Source: Tidjanibacter sp. (GTDB lineage: Bacteria > Bacteroidota > Bacteroidia > Bacteroidales > Rikenellaceae). Taken from it: a DNA stretch of 19,882 nt. The first letter of the stretch is position 1; each line of letters opens with the position of its first letter. The notes under the pieces were generated by a model. That model was not told the origin of the DNA. It was given only the letters and a program-made list of their open reading frames with translations, and ran no database searches. The translations under genes were made by a program, and so were the position numbers. The stretch covers positions 1 to 19,882 of the forward strand of contig JAGBYS010000262.1 of the NCBI GenBank assembly GCA_017628675.1. The letters run 5' to 3'. This document shows positions 12,858 through 19,882 of this stretch, one piece after another.

Positions 12858-14009
12858 TTATTTGTGTTTTGTTTTCTCCCTTTTGGCCTCGTGGTGCTCG
12901 GGGCGCGAGAGGCCCACAAATACCGACGAGAGCATCGTGAAGACATAGGCCTGAATGTAGGCCACAAGTATCTCCAACACCAGCATAAAGACCGTCAGCA
13001 GCACCGAGAAGATGGTCATCACGATATTCATCGTCGTGCCCATACTCACCGACACAAACACCAGGCTCGTTAGGGCGAGAATCACCATATGGCCGGCCAT
13101 CGTGTTGGCAAACAGACGGATGGTGAGCGCAAAGGGTTTCGAGATGACGCCAAAGAGCTCAATGATGGGCATCAGGGGGATGGGGAACTTCATCCACACG
13201 GGCACCTTGGGCCAGAGTATCTCCTTCCAGTACTCCTTATTGCCAAAGACATTGACCGTGAACATCGTAGCCAGAGCCAGGATGAGTGTCACGGCAATGT
13301 TACCCGTGGTGTTCGCACCACCGGGGAAGGTGGGGACAAGACCCATCAGGTTATTCACGAAGATGAAGAAGAAGGCCGTGAGCAGGTAGGGCGAGTAGCG
13401 CTTGTACTCCTTGCCCACCGCCGGGCGAATAACCTCATCCTCAATGCTCATAATGAGCATCTCGACGGCACCCACAAAGCCTCGGGGCACCTCATAAATG
13501 TTATACTTGCGGCGCCTGTACCATCCTGCCACGCCGAGTATCACCGCCACCACCAGCAGGGAGTTTATGAGCACACCTGCGGCATTCTTCGTGAGCGAGA
13601 GGTCCAGCGGGCGATACACCTCGCCATCGACACCCCGTGCCACGAGCTTACCCTCCCACTTTTCGCCCTCGGGGGCAATGTAAAAACCCTCGTGGGAGTG
13701 GCCGTGCGACACCTTCGACGAGGAGAACAGGTGCCAATCACCCTCCTGGCTGCGCACAATGCACAGCAGCGGAATCTCTATGTGGTGGCCCTTGTAGGTG
13801 GCAATGTGCCACGAGTAGGCGTCGCTTATGTGGTCAAAAATGAGCCCCACGACATCGAGTTTTTCGGCCTCCACCTCGGCCTCCTCGCTCTCCACTACAG
13901 CCTCCTCGGGCTCTATTTGTACCTCTTCTTGTGCCCACACACCGTCCCACAGAGCCCCCGATAGGAGCACCGCAAGCAGCATAATCGTGTGACGCACAAG
14001 TTGTTTCAT
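12858..14009 (-). CDS. atpB: ATP synthase Fo a subunit, with long N-terminal extension
   Basis: A 383-residue proton-channel subunit. The C-terminal half (about 145-370) is the usual a-subunit membrane domain, with the essential arginine R298 in LTIRLFANTMAGH and helices near 206-226, 235-256, 272-290 and 305-370. The N-terminus is unusual relative to E. coli: an apparent signal peptide (about 1-26, ending GVWAQ), an acidic stretch rich in Glu (28-50), and a domain of about 90 residues with a His-containing SHGHSHEGFY segment (101-110). Long N-terminal extensions are common in Bacteroidota a subunits. Its role is unknown to me. It starts 5 bp after the gene for the small four-helix protein. 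Confidence 0.96.
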   Translation of the reverse strand: MKQLVRHTIMLLAVLLSGALWDGVWAQEEVQIEPEEAVVESEEAEVEAEKLDVVGLIFDHISDAYSWHIATYKGHHIEIPLLCIVRSQEGDWHLFSSSKVSHGHSHEGFYIAPEGEKWEGKLVARGVDGEVYRPLDLSLTKNAAGVLINSLLVVAVILGVAGWYRRRKYNIYEVPRGFVGAVEMLIMSIEDEVIRPAVGKEYKRYSPYLLTAFFFIFVNNLMGLVPTFPGGANTTGNIAVTLILALATMFTVNVFGNKEYWKEILWPKVPVWMKFPIPLMPIIELFGVISKPFALTIRLFANTMAGHMVILALTSLVFVSVSMGTTMNIVMTIFSVLLTVFMLVLEILVAYIQAYVFTMLSSVFVGLSRPEHHEAKREKTKHK

Positions 14010-14014
14010 ATCCT

Positions 14015-14398
14015 CTATTTCGCTTTTTTCTCTCTATTGTAGGCCGAGGTGCTCCACCCCTCCAGCAGCGAAGAGAGCACATAGAAGCCCAGGAGGTAGA
14101 GCAGGAAGGGTGCCCTCTGAGGCAGATCCAACACTGTCCACACAAACATCATCACCGCCACCGCCAGGAACTTCACTCCTCGCATAGCCATCGACACCAG
14201 CATTATCTTCTCGGGTTTCATCCTCTCATACCTTCCGAAGAGCCAGATGAAGGCTCCGTCGTAGAGCACAAAAAAGGCGGGGGCTATCCACCCGAGCGGC
14301 AGCAGGCCGGGTGCCCACAACCTCTCCACAGCCACGATAGCCGCACCATAGAGCAACAACGCCGCCTCAAATAAGCCTTTAATAACTCTGAAACTCAT
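14015..14398 (-). CDS. Small four-helix membrane protein of the atp operon (AtpI-like position)
   Basis: A 127-residue protein with four hydrophobic segments (about 8-24, 32-55, 66-90, 96-114) and a basic C-terminus (NREKKAK). It lies between atpC and atpB with spacers of 27 and 5 bp, so it is co-transcribed with Fo genes. Position and topology recall AtpI-type proteins, which help assemble the c ring, but I see no specific AtpI motif. A protein of this kind sits at the same place in Bacteroides atp operons. Function assigned by context only. Confidence 0.75.
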   Translation of the reverse strand: MSFRVIKGLFEAALLLYGAAIVAVERLWAPGLLPLGWIAPAFFVLYDGAFIWLFGRYERMKPEKIMLVSMAMRGVKFLAVAVMMFVWTVLDLPQRAPFLLYLLGFYVLSSLLEGWSTSAYNREKKAK

Positions 14399-14425
14399 CG
14401 TTCTACAATACCTTTATCAATTGTT

Positions 14426-14662
14426 TTACTCGGTGCACACCACTACCCTATCGTCCCTGACCTCCACAAAGCCGCCGGAAATCTCCAGCGCCCCCTCCGA
14501 GCCGTCCTCGGCGGTGTAGGCAATGCGCCCTGCCGTCAGCGAGGAGATGAGCGGTGCGTGGTGGCGCAGCACCACAAAGGGGGCCTTCGCTCCTGGGAGC
14601 AAAACCCTCTGCACCTGGCCCTCAAAGAGGTTGCCGACTGGGGATATAATGCGCAACAACAT
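14426..14662 (-). CDS. atpC: ATP synthase F1 epsilon subunit, short form
   Basis: A 78-residue protein holding only the N-terminal beta-sandwich of epsilon: LLRIISPVGNLFEGQVQRVL at the start, then LRHHAPLISSLTAGRI and an ISGGFVEVRDDRVVV strand pair that closes the domain. The C-terminal two-helix domain (about 50 residues in E. coli), which inhibits ATP hydrolysis, is absent. The stop codon follows the last strand directly and the frame shows no sign of breakage, so this is a natural short form. Short epsilon subunits are usual in Bacteroidota. It lies 29 bp after atpD. Confidence 0.93.
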   Translation of the reverse strand: MLLRIISPVGNLFEGQVQRVLLPGAKAPFVVLRHHAPLISSLTAGRIAYTAEDGSEGALEISGGFVEVRDDRVVVCTE

Positions 14663-14691
14663 ATTCCGTTTATTACCTTAGAATTAACAAC

Positions 14692-16245
<1,554 letters not shown>

Positions 16246-16254
16246 TTATTTTTA

Positions 16255-16285
16255 CAAATATAACATTTTTATTGTAAATCTCAAG
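16255..16285 (-). promoter_or_regulatory. Putative promoter of the ATP synthase operon
   Basis: On the minus strand CTTG (16282-16285) and TATATTTG (16255-16262) are 19 bp apart. This matches the Bacteroidales consensus TTTG-N19-21-TAnnTTTG with one mismatch in the -33 box. Transcription would start near 16248, about 30 nt before the atpD ATG. It lies in the 93-bp spacer after manA. No terminator is seen there, so read-through from manA is possible. Confidence 0.65.
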
Positions 16286-16311
16286 CCTACACTCCTCAAA
16301 AACCTTGCATT

Positions 16312-17289
16312 TTACTCCTTAATGTAAATTTCCAAAAGTTTACCACTACCCGAGATGACCAAGTCGGTAGCCTCGGCAGGGATGAGCACCGTGCCCAACT
16401 GCTCCAAGTGGACACTCTCGCCCATAGTTTTGATGGTGACCTCGCCCTCGACACACATATAGGCCACAAAACTATCCAGCGGCGCATAGTCGAGCTCCAC
16501 AGCCCCCTTCACATCCACCAGATTGACCGAGAAGACATCGCAAGCGGCCAGCTCCACGGCACCATTTCGGACCGACTCTTTGGTGATGTTGAGTGTCTTG
16601 TGAGGGGTGAGATTGACAACCTCCGCCGCCAAGGCGGTGTGCAGTTCGCGGGGGTGGCCCAGAAGGTCCTTGCGACCCCAATCGTAGATGCGGTAGGTAA
16701 TATCAGATGTCTCCTGCACCTCGGCCAGCAGCACACCTCCGCCGATGGAGTGGATGGTTCCGGCAGGTACCAGGAAGGCCTCGCCCTTGTGCACAAGCCT
16801 CTTGTGCAGCAGCGAGTCGATGGTGCCATTCTCCACCGCCTGGTCGTACTCCTCCTCCGTGAGCGAGCGCGAGAAGTCGAGGTAGATGGCGCCGTCGGGG
16901 GCAGCATCCACCACATACCACATCTCGGTCTTGCCTCGTGCCGAGTGCATCTGCTGTGCAAACTCATCCGAGGGGTGCACCTGCACCGAGAGCCTATCGC
17001 GGGTGTCGATGAACTTCAAGAGCACAGGGAACTCCAGGCCATACTTGCTATAGACCCTATCGCCCACAAGCTCACCCATATAGACCTCCACAAGCTCCGT
17101 GATGGTGTTGCCCGAGAGCTCACCCTCGGCCACTACCGACTCGTCGCCCTCAAGGCCCGAGAGCTCCCAGCTCTCGCCTATGTGTGAAGCGCTCTTACCT
17201 CGGGGCACACTCTTACCTGCGCGAGCCAATCGCTCGCCGCCCCAAACTACCTCTTTCATCAGAGGCACAAACCTCAGTGGATATAACAT
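16312..17289 (-). CDS. manA: Mannose-6-phosphate isomerase, class I
   Basis: A 325-residue cytoplasmic zinc enzyme that interconverts fructose-6-phosphate and mannose-6-phosphate and so feeds GDP-mannose synthesis or mannose use. It is a cupin-type protein. The expected metal ligands are Q103 and H105 in SVQVHPSDEF, E122 in KTEMWYVV and H180 in PAGTIHSIG. The catalytic-site segment SDITYRIYDWGR with R200 follows. The length matches the short Bacillus-type class I enzymes rather than the longer E. coli form. The start ATG is at 17289. It is divergent from the ABC exporter genes, with a -7 box at 17320-17327, and lies upstream of the atp operon on the same strand with no clear functional link. 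Confidence 0.93.
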   Translation of the reverse strand: MLYPLRFVPLMKEVVWGGERLARAGKSVPRGKSASHIGESWELSGLEGDESVVAEGELSGNTITELVEVYMGELVGDRVYSKYGLEFPVLLKFIDTRDRLSVQVHPSDEFAQQMHSARGKTEMWYVVDAAPDGAIYLDFSRSLTEEEYDQAVENGTIDSLLHKRLVHKGEAFLVPAGTIHSIGGGVLLAEVQETSDITYRIYDWGRKDLLGHPRELHTALAAEVVNLTPHKTLNITKESVRNGAVELAACDVFSVNLVDVKGAVELDYAPLDSFVAYMCVEGEVTIKTMGESVHLEQLGTVLIPAEATDLVISGSGKLLEIYIKE

Positions 17290-17319
17290 CTGTTTCTCTT
17301 TTCTCTTTAATTCCTACCC

Positions 17320-17327
17320 CAAAAGTA
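17320..17327 (-). promoter_or_regulatory. Putative -7 box of manA
   Basis: TACTTTTG on the minus strand fits TAnnTTTG, about 30 bp before the manA ATG. A weak TTGT lies about 22 bp further upstream. It forms a divergent pair with the plus-strand box at 17371-17378, within 60 bp. Confidence 0.5.
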
Positions 17328-17370
17328 GTCAAAAAACCTGTAACTAAAGACAACTGCCAAAATTAATTCC

Positions 17371-17378
17371 TATCTTTG
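17371..17378 (+). promoter_or_regulatory. Putative -7 box of the ABC exporter operon
   Basis: TATCTTTG matches TAnnTTTG and lies 28 bp before the ATG at 17407. No TTTG is found 19-21 bp upstream. The leader after it (AAATAACAAACAC) is A-rich and has no Shine-Dalgarno sequence. Confidence 0.5.
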
Positions 17379-17406
17379 TGGAAATAACAAACACTTTTCA
17401 AGGAAT

Positions 17407-18351
17407 ATGAAAGAACTCATAAGGGTCGAGAGGGTCACCAAACAGTTCTCCGGCCACACTGCACTCGACGATGTGTCGCTCGAAATACCACGCGGAGGGG
17501 TCTATGGTCTGTTGGGTCCCAACGGCGCCGGCAAAACAACCCTCATCCGCATCATCAACCGCATCACCGCCCCCGACAAGGGCCAGGTGTGGTTCAACGG
17601 CCACCTTCTCGCACCCGAGGATGTGCCCAACATCGGCTACCTGCCCGAGGAACGAGGTCTTTACAAGTCAATGAAGGTGGGCGAGCAGGCACTCTACTTC
17701 GCACGCCTCAAGGGACTCTCCAGGGCCGAGGCCACCGCACGACTTAAGAGGTGGTTCATCAAGTTCGGCATCGAGAGCTGGTGGAACAAGAAGGTGAGCG
17801 AGCTCTCCAAGGGTATGGCCCAGAAGGTGCAGTTCATCGTCACCGTGCTCCACGAGCCCGAGCTTCTGATCTTCGACGAGCCCTTCAGCGGCTTCGACCC
17901 CATAAATGCCAACCTGCTCAAGCAGGAGATTCTCGAGCTCAAGGACAAGGGCGCAACCGTCATCTTCTCCACCCACAATATGTCCTCGGTGGAGGAGGTC
18001 TGCGACCACATAACCCTCATCAACAAGTCCAAGAACATCCTGAGCGGCTCACTCGACGAGATTCGTCGCTCCCACGGCTGCAACATCTTCGAGGTGGACT
18101 TCCGCGGCCCGAGCGACCCCCTGCGTGAGGCGCTCCTCAAAGCCCCCTGCTCGCTGCTCGACAGCTCCGCCTCGGACGATGAGGCCCTCGAGAATCAGCA
18201 CTCCTCGAGCCTGAAGATCCACATCCCCAAGGACGAGGACATCCAGAGCATCATATCGCTCATCAACGACACCACCTCCCTGCGCTCCTTCCGTGAGGTC
18301 ATCCCCTCAATGAATGATATCTTCATTAGGGCTGTGGCAGGCGAGCTTTAG
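17407..18351 (+). CDS. ABC-2 exporter ATP-binding protein (NatA-like)
   Basis: A 314-residue ATPase subunit. The nucleotide-binding domain covers about 5-225: Walker A GPNGAGKT at 37-44, Q-loop region near 76-84 (GYLPEERGLY, with E in place of the usual Q context), signature LSKGM at 133-137, Walker B LLIFDEP at 153-159 with E158 catalytic, D-loop SGFDP and switch H190. The remaining 90 residues are the C-terminal extension (DUF4162-like) typical of NatA-type exporters. It is followed after 51 bp by its permease. The family includes sodium, drug and peptide exporters. The substrate cannot be deduced. Confidence 0.93.
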   Translation: MKELIRVERVTKQFSGHTALDDVSLEIPRGGVYGLLGPNGAGKTTLIRIINRITAPDKGQVWFNGHLLAPEDVPNIGYLPEERGLYKSMKVGEQALYFARLKGLSRAEATARLKRWFIKFGIESWWNKKVSELSKGMAQKVQFIVTVLHEPELLIFDEPFSGFDPINANLLKQEILELKDKGATVIFSTHNMSSVEEVCDHITLINKSKNILSGSLDEIRRSHGCNIFEVDFRGPSDPLREALLKAPCSLLDSSASDDEALENQHSSSLKIHIPKDEDIQSIISLINDTTSLRSFREVIPSMNDIFIRAVAGEL

Positions 18352-18402
18352 GCAAGGACACACATATATTATATATATAATAATAGGTACTGCAAGACGA
18401 TT

Positions 18403-19737
18403 ATGAGTAAAATAGCCATCATAGCAGGTCGCGAGTTCAACGAGCGCGTGCGTAAAAAAAGTTTTATCTTCACCACAATTCTGATGCCAATCCTTATGGT
18501 GGGCATTATGTTCGTTCCGGCTCTGATGATGAACATCCAGAGCGACGAGGCGAAAGAGATTTTGGTTGTGGATCAGAGCGGCCTCATTGCCGAGAGGCTC
18601 GAGGATAGCTCCACCATAGACTTCACCCCCTCCGACAAGACTCTCGAGGAGCTCACCGCACAGCAGGGCGAGTCGAACCCCTTCGGCATACTGATCATTG
18701 GTAGCGATGTGGCCACCAACCCCTCCAATGTGCAACTTCTCACCTATGAGTCCTCGACCATCGACATCGAGAGCGCCATCGCCGACCAGATAGCCTCCAT
18801 CATTGAGTCCGAGAAGCTCAAGGCCTACAACATCGACGATATAGACGCCATCCTGGCCGAGATCCAGACCAATGTGACCCTCAAGGTGAAACAGCTTGAC
18901 GAGAGCGGCGAGACCCAGGATAGCTCCTCGATGCTCAACATCGCCCTGGCCTACATCTTCGGCTTCCTGATCTATATGTTCGTCTTCCTCTATGGCAATA
19001 TGGTTATGCAGGGCGTCATTGAGGAGAAGAGCAACAAGGTTATGGAGGTGATGGTTTCGAGCGTCAGGCCCTTCCAGCTTATGATGGGCAAGATTCTCGG
19101 CATCGCCTCGGTGGCGGTCACCCAGTTTGTCATCTGGGTTGTCTTCATCCTTGTGGTGGGAGGTGCGGCAATCAACCTTATGGGTCTTGACGAGATGATG
19201 GCAGCTGCCGGCTCGGCTGCGGCTATGGACCCAATGGCTATGGTCGGCGCGGCACAGATGCCCGCAGTGGATAGCGAGATGGTGTCGCTCCTGGCCACCA
19301 TCACCAACCCCGCCTACCTGTTGCGCATCCTCGGCGGCTTCCTCATCTACTTCATCGGTGGCTACCTGCTCTACGCCGCAATGTTTGCAGCCGTGGGTAG
19401 CGCTGTGGATAACGAGAAGGACACCAACAACCTCCAACTCCCCATCACCGTACCCCTCATCCTGGCGCTGTTTGTGATGATGAGCGCTATGCAGGAGCCC
19501 AACGGCCCTCTGGCCTTCTGGTTCAGTATGATACCCTTCACCTCGCCCATCGTGATGATGGTGCGCCTGCCCTATGGCGTTCCCGGCTGGGAGCTGGCAC
19601 TCTCCATCGGTCTGCTTGTTGCAACCTTCGTGGCCATCGTGCTGCTGGCGGGCAAGATCTACCGCGTGGGCGTCTTTATGTACGGCAAGAAACCCTCGTT
19701 CAAGGAACTTCTCAAGTGGATGCGCTATAAGTATTAG
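18403..19737 (+). CDS. ABC-2 exporter permease (NatB-like)
   Basis: A 444-residue inner-membrane permease. The first helix (about 22-42) follows the typical REFNERVRKKSFIFTTILMP start. An external domain (about 45-175) is followed by helices near 179-199, 234-256, 305-332, 347-362 and 397-417. The segment EEKSNKVMEVMVSSVRPFQL (207-226) is the conserved cytoplasmic motif of ABC-2/NatB permeases that contacts the ATPase. A Met/Ala-rich segment (about 260-293) with eight methionines lies between helices 3 and 4. Co-transcribed with the ATPase gene and ended by a strong terminator. Transported substrate unknown. Confidence 0.93.
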   Translation: MSKIAIIAGREFNERVRKKSFIFTTILMPILMVGIMFVPALMMNIQSDEAKEILVVDQSGLIAERLEDSSTIDFTPSDKTLEELTAQQGESNPFGILIIGSDVATNPSNVQLLTYESSTIDIESAIADQIASIIESEKLKAYNIDDIDAILAEIQTNVTLKVKQLDESGETQDSSSMLNIALAYIFGFLIYMFVFLYGNMVMQGVIEEKSNKVMEVMVSSVRPFQLMMGKILGIASVAVTQFVIWVVFILVVGGAAINLMGLDEMMAAAGSAAAMDPMAMVGAAQMPAVDSEMVSLLATITNPAYLLRILGGFLIYFIGGYLLYAAMFAAVGSAVDNEKDTNNLQLPITVPLILALFVMMSAMQEPNGPLAFWFSMIPFTSPIVMMVRLPYGVPGWELALSIGLLVATFVAIVLLAGKIYRVGVFMYGKKPSFKELLKWMRYKY

Positions 19738-19751
19738 TCGCACCAAGCAAT

Positions 19752-19796
19752 AAAACAAAACGAGCGCACAGCGGGGCTGTGCGCTCGTTTTGTTTT
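19752..19796 (+). terminator. Strong bidirectional terminator after the ABC exporter
   Basis: A perfect 20-bp stem (19752-19771 with 19777-19796) closes the 5-nt loop CGGGG. The GC-rich core is flanked by A-rich and T-rich arms (ending TCGTTTTGTTTT), so it can work in both directions. It begins 15 bp after the permease stop. Confidence 0.9.
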
Positions 19797-19800
19797 GTCT

Positions 19801-19882
19801 AAAGTCGAAGGTCTAAGGTCTAACTGACCTAAGTCAAGAAAGGGCCAAAAGGGGCAAAAAGGGCCAAAAGGAAATTCAAAAT
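19801..19882. repeat. Short tandem repeats at the right edge
   Basis: Imperfect heptads AAAGTCG, AAGGTCT, AAGGTCT, AACTGAC, CTAAGTC run from 19801. They are followed by AAGGGCCAAAAGG-type units of about 8-10 bp and finally AAATTCAAAAT, which resembles the array at 253-287 and is cut by the window end. No gene is seen. Confidence 0.6.

Noticed and set aside
18307..19758. A 483-codon open frame antisense to the ABC permease
   Set aside because: The product is His/Asp/Gly-rich and low in complexity, and the permease on the other strand has a clear family pattern and membrane helices.

Overview
The window comes from a Bacteroidota genome, most likely order Bacteroidales and possibly a Rikenellaceae/Alistipes-like organism. 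The reasons are fimbrillin-type (Mfa/FimA-like) lipoproteins beside DUF5119 and DUF3575 proteins, an ATP synthase operon in the order D-C-x-B-E-F-H-A-G, no Shine-Dalgarno sequences, A-rich leaders, and repeated matches to the Bacteroidales promoter -7 box (TAnnTTTG). Genus is a guess from composition and gene content only.

Layout. (1) 101-290, minus strand: a tRNA-Leu(CAA) gene with its terminator and a promoter whose -33 region lies in a tandem 7-bp repeat. (2) 354-7203, minus strand: a six-gene fimbrial operon read from right to left: DUF3575/OmpA-like protein, DUF5119 lipoprotein, three fimbrillin-like lipoproteins, and a last fimbrillin-like lipoprotein behind a terminator-like hairpin. 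(3) 7204-7743: a 540-bp region without a gene that holds the probable operon promoter and a leader of about 320 nt. (4) 7744-8637, minus strand: an AraC-type regulator directly upstream of the fimbrial operon. (5) 8941-16218, minus strand: the complete F1Fo ATP synthase operon, including a small four-helix membrane protein between atpC and atpB, with a good promoter at 16255-16285 and a terminator at 8725-8747. (6) 16312-17289, minus strand: class I mannose-6-phosphate isomerase. (7) 17407-19737, plus strand: an ABC exporter (ATPase plus NatB-like permease), divergent from manA and ended by a 20-bp perfect hairpin terminator.

How the genes work together. The fimbrial operon looks like a compact type V pilus system. 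My reading, by inference, is that the DUF5119 lipoprotein is the membrane-retained base, the three middle fimbrillins are shaft subunits, and the last gene is a tip subunit. The base and the shaft proteins share a C-terminal F-x-P...W motif that the last protein lacks, and all four fimbrillins have a basic residue 22-26 residues after the lipidated cysteine, where type V pilins are cut. The AraC protein is the obvious candidate regulator. The ATP synthase genes encode a normal energy-coupling enzyme with Bacteroidota traits: a short epsilon subunit and an a subunit with a signal peptide and a long acidic/His-containing N-terminal extension.

No CRISPR array, insertion sequence, integrase or rRNA was seen. 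Several very long open frames antisense to real genes were judged to be artefacts of codon bias.
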